A stretch of 64,000 bases of DNA, from NCBI RefSeq assembly GCF_021010565.1, contig NZ_JAJNAY010000001.1:2088001-2152000 (forward strand). Reading direction: 5' to 3'. Both the position numbers and the translations under genes were made by a program. Shown piece after piece: positions 45,431 through 53,489 of this stretch. Under the pieces are notes generated by a model. That model had not been told where the DNA came from and ran no database searches. It saw only the letters and a list, made by a program, of their open reading frames with translations. The DNA is from Chryseobacterium turcicum (GTDB lineage: Bacteria > Bacteroidota > Bacteroidia > Flavobacteriales > Weeksellaceae). Every line of letters starts with the position of its first letter. Position 1 is the stretch's first letter.

Positions 45431-46720
45431 TTAATCTTTTACCGCCTTTTTATACGTTTCCAATGCTCTGTTTCTTGCAAAAGTATGATCAATCATGGGC
45501 ACAATTTCTGAATAATTTTCAGGAAGCCATTTTTTGATATATTTTTGGTCTTTATCAAATTTTTTGGTTTGCTCACTCGGATTGAAAATCCTGAAATAGG
45601 GAGCTGCATCACAACCACAACCTGCAGCCCATTGCCAGTTTCCGTTGTTGGAAGAAAGTTCGTAATCTAAAAGTTTTTCAGCAAAATAAACTTCGCCCCA
45701 CCTCCAATCAATTAATAAATGTTTAGTAAGAAAGCTAGCAACAACCATTCTCACACGATTATGCATAAATCCGGTCTCGTTGAGCTGTCGCATTCCGGCA
45801 TCTACAATAGGGTAGCCGGTTTTTCCTTCACACCAAAGTTTAAACTCATCTTCATTATTTTGCCACTCAATTTTCTCATATTTTTCTTTGAAAGACTGGG
45901 TAACAACTTTCGGAAAATGGTAAAGAATCTGCATGAAAAATTCTCTCCAAATTAATTCATTAAGCCATGTTTCATTGTGTTCTGAAGCATATTTTACACA
46001 TTTTCTGACCGAAATTGTTCCAAAACGTAATGCAATTCCCAACCGTGTTGTTTGGTCTAAAGCCGGAAAATCTCTGTTTTTATCGTAAGATTCGATGATT
46101 TTTTTATCTAAAGTTGGTTCATTGAAAACTATATCTGTTTTTTCAAAACCAATTTCTTTTAAACTGAGAATATTTTTAGATTCAAATGAATGAAAATTTT
46201 CAAAATTGATATTTGTTGAATAAATTTCAGTCTGGTACAATTTTTCCTTCCATTTTTTTGAAAAAGGAGTAAAAACAGTGTATGGTAAACCGTCGCTTTT
46301 CACAATTTCATCTTTTTCGAAAATGACCTGGTCTTTACAATCTTTAAATTCAATATTATTTTTATTTAAAAAATCTTCAATTTCTTTGTCCCGTTTTATC
46401 GCTTGTGGCTCGTAATCACGGTTGCAGAAAACAGTTTTAATATCAAATTCTTGGATAATTTCTTTAAAAATATCAAGCGGTTTTCCTTGATAGGTTTTAA
46501 TTCCGGATTTATAGTTTTTTAATTCTTCATGAATTCCTTCTAAAGCCTGATGAATATAATCAACTCGTCGGTCAGATTTGTTGTCAAGCTGATTTAAAAT
46601 TTCAGTATCAAATATAAAAATAGGAATTACTTTTTGGTCTGATTTTAAAGCAGCATTCAGACCTAAATTATCTTGAAGTCGTAAGTCTCTGCGAAACCAG
46701 AATATATTAATTTTGCTCAT
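45431..46720 (-). CDS. phrB: cryptochrome/deoxyribodipyrimidine photolyase
   Basis: A 429-residue class I CPD photolyase-type protein. The N-terminal antenna domain starts NIFWFRRDLRLQDNLGL. The FAD domain has RLGIALRFGTISVRKC, ELIWREFFMQILYHFP, GYPIVDAGMRQLNETGFMHNRVRM, and the block WQWAAGCGCDAAPYFRIFNP. It repairs UV-induced pyrimidine dimers using light. Last gene of the carotenoid operon, overlapping the cyclase gene by 14 bp, so it shares control with pigment genes. Confidence 0.95.
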   Translation of the reverse strand: MSKINIFWFRRDLRLQDNLGLNAALKSDQKVIPIFIFDTEILNQLDNKSDRRVDYIHQALEGIHEELKNYKSGIKTYQGKPLDIFKEIIQEFDIKTVFCNRDYEPQAIKRDKEIEDFLNKNNIEFKDCKDQVIFEKDEIVKSDGLPYTVFTPFSKKWKEKLYQTEIYSTNINFENFHSFESKNILSLKEIGFEKTDIVFNEPTLDKKIIESYDKNRDFPALDQTTRLGIALRFGTISVRKCVKYASEHNETWLNELIWREFFMQILYHFPKVVTQSFKEKYEKIEWQNNEDEFKLWCEGKTGYPIVDAGMRQLNETGFMHNRVRMVVASFLTKHLLIDWRWGEVYFAEKLLDYELSSNNGNWQWAAGCGCDAAPYFRIFNPSEQTKKFDKDQKYIKKWLPENYSEIVPMIDHTFARNRALETYKKAVKD

Positions 46721-47399
46721 CTTTTTTTAATTTATGAAAGAAGAAAAGATTCCAGAGAATCATTTCGTATCCGTAGACCGTATCTTCAATGGGAATGGTT
46801 AAAATTCTGAAACCTATAAAATCTTTTGGGTTATAATTAACGATAGGAGAATCGAGTCCGGTTCCTGTAAGAATTCCGTTAACAGCTAAAAATCCGGGCA
46901 TTAGAATTAAATAAATAAAAGAAGCTTTGCCCATCGATTTTACCTTTAAAATAAAATAAAGAACAATTAGACTGATTGCAGTCGTTAAAAAAGTAACGAA
47001 AGAATATATTTTATCTTTAAATAGAATTGCCAAAATAAGACACGAAATAATTGAAATGATTACAAAAATCTTTTCAATGGAAGGTTTCCAATCGAGTTTG
47101 AAGAATTTATCTAAACAGAAATAGGTGAAAACACAAGAAAAAGGAATGCAGATAAAAAAGAGCAATTCCTCAATCGGAAGACCAAAAAGTCGTTTACCAA
47201 TTAAATATTTATCATTAAACCACCAAACTCCATTTGCCGTAAACCAAACATCCCAAGCAATAAAAAAAACAGCAACAATGACTGAAGATATCAAAAATGC
47301 CTTGAAATGCCTGTGAAATTTAATCTTTGGATGAAAAGAAAAAATAAAACAGATAATAATCGTAAAAAAGTTAATCGATAGATACGTATAATGCCACAT
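46707..47399 (-). CDS. crtYcd: lycopene beta-cyclase, CrtYcd/heterodimeric-type fused
   Basis: A 230-residue membrane protein of six to seven helices with the paired cyclase motifs GLPIEELLFFICIPF and LTIPIEDTVYGYEMI, one in each half; in actinobacteria these halves are the separate CrtYc and CrtYd. It cyclises both ends of lycopene to beta-carotene. Its ATG overlaps the crtZ stop by one base (TAATG). Confidence 0.92.
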   Translation of the reverse strand: MWHYTYLSINFFTIIICFIFSFHPKIKFHRHFKAFLISSVIVAVFFIAWDVWFTANGVWWFNDKYLIGKRLFGLPIEELLFFICIPFSCVFTYFCLDKFFKLDWKPSIEKIFVIISIISCLILAILFKDKIYSFVTFLTTAISLIVLYFILKVKSMGKASFIYLILMPGFLAVNGILTGTGLDSPIVNYNPKDFIGFRILTIPIEDTVYGYEMILWNLFFFHKLKKDEQN

Positions 47400-47857
47400 T
47401 ATGCTTTGTTTTTATTAAAAAACATTTTAAAATATTTTACAGGAACCCAAAGAAAACCGAAACATTCACCTTGTTCTTTTCCAGTGTGTTTATGATGTTG
47501 TTTGTGACCTCTTCTAATCGCTAATAAATACGGGTTTTTAGTATTCTTCAAAATATTGAAACGCTGATGAATAAAGATATCATGAACAAAAAAATAGGCC
47601 ATTCCGTATAGCGTAATTCCTATGGCGATATAGAAATATATGTTAAAATTATTAATTGTTCCGTAGTACATTAAAGCAATCGTCGGGATGGCAAAAATGG
47701 CAAAAAAGTAATCGTTTCTTTCCATTTTTCCTTCGTTGCTATGGTCGTGGTGGTCGCGATGAAGCGTCCACAAAAAGCCATGCATAATATACTTATGAAT
47801 AAGCCATGTCATACCTTCCATCACAAAAAATGTCGCTAAAACAATTAAAAAATTCAT
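47399..47857 (-). CDS. crtZ: beta-carotene hydroxylase CrtZ
   Basis: A 152-residue di-iron membrane hydroxylase. Histidine clusters HKYIMH, HRDHHDH, HDIFIH and HKQHHKH match CrtZ. It adds 3- and 3'-hydroxyls to beta-carotene to give zeaxanthin. The start at 47857 is preferred: it is one base after the stop of the upstream gene, whereas a start at 47884 would use TTG and overlap that gene. Confidence 0.94.
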   Translation of the reverse strand: MNFLIVLATFFVMEGMTWLIHKYIMHGFLWTLHRDHHDHSNEGKMERNDYFFAIFAIPTIALMYYGTINNFNIYFYIAIGITLYGMAYFFVHDIFIHQRFNILKNTKNPYLLAIRRGHKQHHKHTGKEQGECFGFLWVPVKYFKMFFNKNKA

Positions 47858-47858
47858 G

Positions 47859-48320
47859 CTATTTTTTATTAAATGTTTCTTCAAGAATTTTAAAACGGTA
47901 GTCGAAAATATTTTGTAACTTTTTCTTTACCATTGCACTATGGGCTATTTCACCTAAAAACCCGAAAGGCAATTCGTAACTTATAGTGTCTATCATCAAC
48001 ACTCCTTTATCATTCAAAATAAATTCATGAAAATGATTCCACAATTTAAAAGGGCCTTTTTTCTGGAAATCAGTAAAGCTTTCTTGATGATTAACCTGTG
48101 TAATTTCGGTTTGCCAGTTTAATTTAATTCCCAAAAGAGGTGAAACATAATAATCAATTAGCATTCCTTCGTAGATTTCATCATTAGAAAGCTGAGTTCT
48201 CACTACAAAACTCATATCTTTTGGTGTAATTTCTGAAAGATTATTGGCTGAAGAGAAAAATTTCCAGGCAGTTTTTATATCGCAGTTAAGTTGTTGTTGA
48301 CGCTTTAATTGATGTACCAT
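47859..48320 (-). CDS. SRPBCC-fold protein in carotenoid operon
   Basis: A 153-residue START/SRPBCC-type protein: CDIKTAWKFFSSANNLSEITPKDMSF at the N-terminus, YYVSPLLGIKLNWQTEI, and DTISYELPFGFLGEIAHSAMVKKKLQNIFDYRF. This fold binds hydrophobic ligands; in carotenoid operons it may carry or present the pigment or a precursor (inference). It sits between crtB and crtZ. Confidence 0.88.
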   Translation of the reverse strand: MVHQLKRQQQLNCDIKTAWKFFSSANNLSEITPKDMSFVVRTQLSNDEIYEGMLIDYYVSPLLGIKLNWQTEITQVNHQESFTDFQKKGPFKLWNHFHEFILNDKGVLMIDTISYELPFGFLGEIAHSAMVKKKLQNIFDYRFKILEETFNKK

Positions 48321-48339
48321 ATTTTAAAATTTAAATTAT

Positions 48340-49176
48340 TTACAGAAATGACATTTTATATTGTACATAACTGCTCATCATCAAAGAAAATTTCTTTCCG
48401 TTTGAAATCCTGATTCTCTGATTAATTATATTTTTTGCTGAAGTTTTTTTTATTTTTCTGAAAAGTGAAATGTAATATCGATACGCCAAATACACTCCAA
48501 ATCTTGATGAATTGGGAAGATTTTTTATTCCTTCTAAAGCTTCTTTAAATTCGGCGTAAATTTCCTGTTCAATCTGAGCTTTTACCACGTTATCAAAGTA
48601 AGAAATATCAACATTCGGAAAATAGGTTCGTCCCAAAATCTGATAATCATCTTTCATATCACGCAAGAAATTAACTTTTTGAAAAGCCGAACCCAGCTTC
48701 ATTGCGGAAGGTTTCAGTTTGTCGTACATTTCTTTATTTCCATCGACGAAAATATGAAGACACATCAAGCCGACAACTTCGGCAGAACCTAGAATATATT
48801 CTTTATAAAGTTCAGAATCGTAATCGATTTTCTGCAAATCCATTTCCATACTGTTGAGAAATTGATTGATAAGCTGCACATCGATATCATATCGATGAAT
48901 AGTCTCCTGAAAAGCCTGTAAAATAGGATTTAAAGAGATTTTCTCTTCCAAAGCCTGATTGGTTTGCTCTCGAAATCTTGCCAAAAGAGTAGTGCGGTCA
49001 AAACCATGAAAACTGTCTACAATTTCATCAGCCAATCTTACATATCCGTAGATGGCATAAATAGAATTCCTGATTTTCGGGGAGAGTGCCAAAATCCCCA
49101 AAGAAAAACTCGTGCTGTACTGTTTTGTGGTCTGCTTGCTTATCTTATAAGATAGTTCATCGAAAAGTTTTTTCAT
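48340..49176 (-). CDS. crtB: phytoene synthase CrtB
   Basis: A 278-residue squalene/phytoene synthase. First Asp-rich motif YGYVRLADEIVD, second NFLRDMKDDYQILGRTYFP; SFSLGILALSPKIRNSI at the N-terminus is typical. Condenses two geranylgeranyl diphosphates to 15-cis-phytoene. Follows crtI by 8 bp. Confidence 0.95.
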   Translation of the reverse strand: MKKLFDELSYKISKQTTKQYSTSFSLGILALSPKIRNSIYAIYGYVRLADEIVDSFHGFDRTTLLARFREQTNQALEEKISLNPILQAFQETIHRYDIDVQLINQFLNSMEMDLQKIDYDSELYKEYILGSAEVVGLMCLHIFVDGNKEMYDKLKPSAMKLGSAFQKVNFLRDMKDDYQILGRTYFPNVDISYFDNVVKAQIEQEIYAEFKEALEGIKNLPNSSRFGVYLAYRYYISLFRKIKKTSAKNIINQRIRISNGKKFSLMMSSYVQYKMSFL

Positions 49177-49184
49177 ATTCTTGG

Positions 49185-50651
49185 TTATTTAGTGGCTTCG
49201 GTTGCGGCTATTTTTCCTGAAATAATCGAAGGCGGAACTCCCGGTCCTGGAACGGTAAGCTGACCTGTATAAAAAAGATTTTTCACCTTTTTATTTCTCA
49301 GTGAAGGCTTTAAAACTGCAGTCTGATTCAGCGTATTGGCTAAACCATAAGCATTACCTTGATAGGCATTGTAATCTTTTTTGAAATCACTGATGCAATA
49401 GCTTTTTTTATAGTCGATTTTTGATAAAAGATTTGAAGATTTGGTGTGCTTTTCAAGTCTTTGTATCATGTCGAGAAAGTATTTTTCCCGTGTTTCTTCG
49501 TTGTCTTCAATTCCTGTAGCGATAGGCATTAAAAGAAATACATTTTCACAGTTTTCTGGAGCTACATTTTTATCTGTTTTGGAAGGGCAACACGCATAAA
49601 ACAAAGGCTTTGTAGGCCATTTTTTATCTTTATAAATTTCTGACGTATGTAAATCTAAATCATTTTCAAAAAACAAAGTGTGATGTTTTAAGTTTGGAAT
49701 TTTTTCACTAAATCCTAAATAATAAATCAGGCAAGAAGGTGCAAAAGTTTTCTTTTTCCAGTAATCTTCGCTGTAATTTTTATATTCTTTGGGTATTAAA
49801 TTTTCTTCAGTATGATGATAATCTGATGAAGCAATGACAGTGTCAAACTCTATTTCATTTCCGTTGACAACAATTGATTCTGCATTTCCGTTTTTAATTT
49901 TAATTTCATCAACATTTGAATTTAAATGTATTTGAACACTTTCACCTTTGGCAATTTCAGACATTGCTTCAATGACTTTATAAAAGCCTCCCATAGGATA
50001 CCAAGTTCCTAGTTTGTAACCTCCATAATTCATCAAACTATACAAAGCCGGAATATCTTTTGGCGCAGCTCCAAGAAAAATTACAGGAAATTCCATTAGC
50101 ATAATCAATTTCGGATTTGAAAAATACTTTCTTACAAACCGATGGAAATTTGATAATAAATCTAGCTTCAATGCACTTTTTGCAATCGTTGGCGAAACAA
50201 ATTCAAACCATGAATGACAAGGTTTTGTGACAAAATTTTTCATCCCAACTTCATATTTGTATTGAGCATCTTCCATAAACTCATCAAGCTTTTTGGCTGC
50301 TCCTTTTTCAATACTTTCAAAAAGATTTCTCATTTCTGAATAATCCTGTGGAACTGCCATAATTCCATCTGAAAAAACCATTTCAAATTGCGGATTTAAT
50401 GGTACTAATTCATAATAATCTGATGAAGTTTTCCAAAAATCATTAAAAAAACCTTCAATAATATCGGACATCCAATACCAACTTGGGCCCATATCAAAAA
50501 CATAACCATTATCGGTTTTAAACTGTCTTGCTCTACCTCCAAGACTGCTATTTTTCTCAAAAATATGAACTTCATGACCTTGTTTTGCGGCATAAGCAGC
50601 CGCTGATAGTCCTGAAAATCCTGAACCGATAACTGCTATTTTTTTAATCAT
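49185..50651 (-). CDS. crtI: phytoene desaturase CrtI
   Basis: A 488-residue FAD-dependent desaturase. N-terminal dinucleotide fold IAVIGSGFSGLSAAAYAAKQGHEVHIFEK, then SLGGRARQF; C-terminal LFYTGQLTVPGPGVPPSIISGKIAA, the carotenoid-desaturase signature. Converts phytoene to lycopene. Starts 2 bp after the MarR stop. Confidence 0.96.
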   Translation of the reverse strand: MIKKIAVIGSGFSGLSAAAYAAKQGHEVHIFEKNSSLGGRARQFKTDNGYVFDMGPSWYWMSDIIEGFFNDFWKTSSDYYELVPLNPQFEMVFSDGIMAVPQDYSEMRNLFESIEKGAAKKLDEFMEDAQYKYEVGMKNFVTKPCHSWFEFVSPTIAKSALKLDLLSNFHRFVRKYFSNPKLIMLMEFPVIFLGAAPKDIPALYSLMNYGGYKLGTWYPMGGFYKVIEAMSEIAKGESVQIHLNSNVDEIKIKNGNAESIVVNGNEIEFDTVIASSDYHHTEENLIPKEYKNYSEDYWKKKTFAPSCLIYYLGFSEKIPNLKHHTLFFENDLDLHTSEIYKDKKWPTKPLFYACCPSKTDKNVAPENCENVFLLMPIATGIEDNEETREKYFLDMIQRLEKHTKSSNLLSKIDYKKSYCISDFKKDYNAYQGNAYGLANTLNQTAVLKPSLRNKKVKNLFYTGQLTVPGPGVPPSIISGKIAATEATK

Positions 50652-50653
50652 AA

Positions 50654-51322
50654 TTAATTATCATTAAATGAATTTTCTTTAAAAACCGTATCTATTAAAT
50701 TTGCACTCTCAATATTTCTTCCAAAAATAGGATTGTGAAAATGGTCAAGCTTATTTAATAGCTCAATTAACTCATATTTTTCATCCTCAGTAAGATTACC
50801 ACTTACGATTTTAGTAGCATTTCGGATGTTTGCCATTTGTTTTTCAAGCGCATCCAGCCCTTTTTGAGTAATTGCGATAATTTTAGTTCTTTTATCTGTC
50901 TTAGAATCGGCTTGTTTTACCCAGCCATTTTTGATAAGACGAGTGATGATGAGGTTTCCGACAGGTTTATCCTGAATATTCTTTTTAATCAATTCAGTTT
51001 TTGACATTTCACCGAAAGATTTCAGATTAATCAGATAGATAAATTCTTCCTGAGTCGAAAATTCTGAACCGGCAATCGCTGATTTTGAGTATGTTTTCGC
51101 ATACCTATTCATGTGAACGAGTAGTGTGCTGATGATACTTTCTGGACTTCTTCCGCTTTCTTTGCCTTCCCAAGTAATGTTTTTTCGTGAAGGTTTGTCT
51201 TTTTGCTGGTGAAAAACCCAGCTTTTAAACCCTTCTATATCAGGAGGGTATTGAGAATTTGTGTTTTCAGAATCGAATTGTTGAAGCAGTTGAATAACAT
51301 CTTTTGCTAAATTATAATTCAT
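50654..51322 (-). CDS. MarR-family regulator heading the carotenoid operon
   Basis: A 222-residue MarR-type winged-helix protein: SFGEMSKTELIKKNIQDKPVGNLIITRLIKNGWVKQADSKTDKRTKIIAITQKGLDALEKQ is the DNA-binding wing. Longer at the N-terminus than classical MarR. First gene of the operon, so the regulator likely controls itself and the pigment genes; a consensus -7 box inside a partial dyad lies 24 nt upstream. Confidence 0.9.
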   Translation of the reverse strand: MNYNLAKDVIQLLQQFDSENTNSQYPPDIEGFKSWVFHQQKDKPSRKNITWEGKESGRSPESIISTLLVHMNRYAKTYSKSAIAGSEFSTQEEFIYLINLKSFGEMSKTELIKKNIQDKPVGNLIITRLIKNGWVKQADSKTDKRTKIIAITQKGLDALEKQMANIRNATKIVSGNLTEDEKYELIELLNKLDHFHNPIFGRNIESANLIDTVFKENSFNDN

Positions 51323-51345
51323 GTCTAAATTATTTTAATAGTATA

Positions 51346-51353
51346 CAAATGTA
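51346..51353 (-). promoter_or_regulatory. -7 box of the MarR-carotenoid operon promoter
   Basis: Minus-strand TACATTTG (TAnnTTTG) 23 nt before the marR ATG, flanked by AGTA/TACT, which forms a short partial dyad that could be the MarR operator. Confidence 0.5.
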
Positions 51354-51401
51354 CTTATTATAATATATAAAACATCTTTATAAACTATTTTATATTTAAA
51401 T

Positions 51402-51433
51402 AAAAAAATAAGACTTTGAAAAATCAAAGCCTT
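51402..51433 (-). terminator. terminator upstream of MarR operon, serving the TPR-LuxR transcript
   Basis: Minus-strand stem AAGGCTTTGA / TCAAAGTCTT (one G-U), loop TTTT, then ATTTTTTTA. It lies 330 bp beyond the TPR-LuxR stop, leaving a 3' region that contains a palindromic repeat. Confidence 0.7.
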
Positions 51434-51530
51434 ACTCTTCTAAATTTAATTTAGAGCCTGTTTAAGTTTTATTAATTTAAACTCTGTATGATTGGTTTTT
51501 TGATTTTTTTTTAATCATTTTTTATATAGT

Positions 51531-51604
51531 TCTCGCAGATTATACAGATTAAGCAGATTAAAAACAGAGGAATCAATCTGCTTAATCAGCAAAATCCGCG
51601 AGAG
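51531..51604. repeat. palindromic intergenic repeat (CGCAGATT...AAGCAGATT type)
   Basis: Arms 51531-51559 and 51575-51603: TCTCGCAGAT-TATACAGATT-AAGCAGATT against AATCTGCTT-AATCAGCAAA-ATCCGCGAGA. Same style as the repeat at 20409 (shared AGATTA-type core), separated by 31 kb. The rest of the 51323-51761 gap shows no gene. Confidence 0.65.
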
Positions 51605-51761
51605 AAATTATTTCCATTTAAATTTAAAAATTCTTAATATATACGATTTATTTCTTCTAATTTTTAATCATTTGTTTGTCATTTTTCAAATTGATTTTCA
51701 TGAAGTAAATTCTTCAAAAATAAGCTGTTACATCGACTCTATGATGAATTATGAAACATTT

Positions 51762-53189
51762 TTAAATCTGGTCTATCCAATGGTAAATGTCTACATTCTG
51801 AGGGATGTCTAGTTTTTTTCTGATTCGGTATTTTTTATTCTGCACCGTTCTGGTTTCTATAAAACTGATTTTAGCAATTTCTTTAGTGGTCAGTTTCATT
51901 TTTAAAAGAGCACAGAATTCTATTTCCGATTGTTGCAAGTCTGAGCTTTTTGCTAAAAGTTTAGAAGAAAAATCAGGGTAGATATTTTCAAACGCAAAGA
52001 TAAAAGCGGGGTCTCTTTTTTCTAAAAGCTTCATCAAATCATGATACGCTTCACTTAGATTGATTTCCGGCTTTATCTCATTATTATTTTTAGTTTCAAT
52101 AGTTCTTTTGCCTTTTCTTTTGTAGACGAAAAAGCTAATTACTCCAATAGATGCTAAAGCAGGAACAATCCAGAACCATAAAGCATTTTGAGAGTTTTCC
52201 TGTTCTTTTTTATCTTTATTAATAACTTCCTGCAAAGAATTGTATTTACTTTTCAAAGCTTTCAGTTCGTATTGCTCAATTTTATTTCCGTAAAAATTGA
52301 TACTGTCATTTACTTGTAGAATTTCATAAATTTCTTTTAGAGAATGATAAATCTGGTTGGTGTTGATTTCTGTTCCTGTTTTTTTGCTGATAAAGAGAGC
52401 TTTGTGGAAGTTTTTTAAAGCACTTTCGTAATTTCCTTTATCCTTATAAACTTTTCCGATGACAGAATAATTATCAATCATCGATTTGTCGTCAATAATA
52501 TCACCAGGTTTTATTAAAATTGATTTTTTAGCGTAATGATAGGCGGAGTCAGCATTTATTTGGCTATAAATATTGGCAAGATTAGCATAATTCAGATACT
52601 GAAAATTGTCACGTTCGTATTTGTCTTTTAATTTTTTTCCGCTTTCAATTTGCTCGTAAATTTTTTTTGCAGCTTCCTTAGGTTGGTTTTTATCTAAATA
52701 GATATTGGCAAAACTGCTAAGTACATTAGCTTTTGCATAGAAAATCCTTTCGCTGTTTGCATCTCCTTTTTGTAGGATTTTGTAAGCAGAGTTAAGATAG
52801 GCGATTGCTTTATCGGGAAATTTATTGATAGAGTAGGTTTCTGCAATATAAATATTAGACATCGCTTCAAAATAGACATCTTTATATTGATGAGATTTTT
52901 TCTGAAGATTTTCACTCGTAATAATCAGGCTGTCCATCATATTTTTACTGTAGAAATACCTGCACTTTCTATCCAGAAGTTTCATTTCTGAAATGGAATC
53001 TTTCAGAATAACAGACTCTTTCAAGAGATTGTTTAGCTCTTTGTATGCTTCATCGATATTAGCCTTGTAAAGTTTGGTATTGTTGCTGATTTTGGTTTTC
53101 AGCTCTTTAGCAGTAACTTTATTTTGTGCTACCATTAGAAAACTAAAAAATAGGCAAAACAAGAATAGTACTTTTCTTAAGTCAGTCAT
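51762..53189 (-). CDS. TPR-repeat membrane protein with LuxR-type HTH
   Basis: About 475 residues from the ATG at 53189, chosen because MTDLRKVLFLFCLFFSFLMVAQ is a clean signal sequence; an in-frame ATG at 53255 lies further upstream. TPR-like repeats (RIFYAKANVLSSFANIYLDKNQPKEAA, GKVYKDKGNYESALKNFHKALFI) precede one membrane helix (ALWFWIVPALASIGVISFFVY), then a cytosolic domain ending in a LuxR/GerE-like helix-turn-helix (LKMKLTTKEIAKISFIETRTVQNKKYRIRKKL). A periplasm-facing one-component regulator, second of this design in the window. Target unknown. Confidence 0.9.
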   Translation of the reverse strand: MTDLRKVLFLFCLFFSFLMVAQNKVTAKELKTKISNNTKLYKANIDEAYKELNNLLKESVILKDSISEMKLLDRKCRYFYSKNMMDSLIITSENLQKKSHQYKDVYFEAMSNIYIAETYSINKFPDKAIAYLNSAYKILQKGDANSERIFYAKANVLSSFANIYLDKNQPKEAAKKIYEQIESGKKLKDKYERDNFQYLNYANLANIYSQINADSAYHYAKKSILIKPGDIIDDKSMIDNYSVIGKVYKDKGNYESALKNFHKALFISKKTGTEINTNQIYHSLKEIYEILQVNDSINFYGNKIEQYELKALKSKYNSLQEVINKDKKEQENSQNALWFWIVPALASIGVISFFVYKRKGKRTIETKNNNEIKPEINLSEAYHDLMKLLEKRDPAFIFAFENIYPDFSSKLLAKSSDLQQSEIEFCALLKMKLTTKEIAKISFIETRTVQNKKYRIRKKLDIPQNVDIYHWIDQI

Positions 53190-53489
53190 TAAAATAGATA
53201 AATCTCTTATATTATTAAAAGATAAAAATAGTGAAAATATGCTAAAAATAATCATAGATTAATGTGATTTTTAGCAATATGAAAGGTTAATTTAGGTTTT
53301 TCTTTAATTGTTCAATTAGTTTTAAATTTATTCATCATAAGAGACAAAACTCAGAAAAATATCATTTATTATTTGTTGCATAGTGAGGTTTAAATTTTTA
53401 CATTTGTCAAGAATTTAATACAAATTCACAGGTTTTCAGATCATTATCACTTTCATAGAAATATGAAAGTAAATTTATTGTTTAAAATA

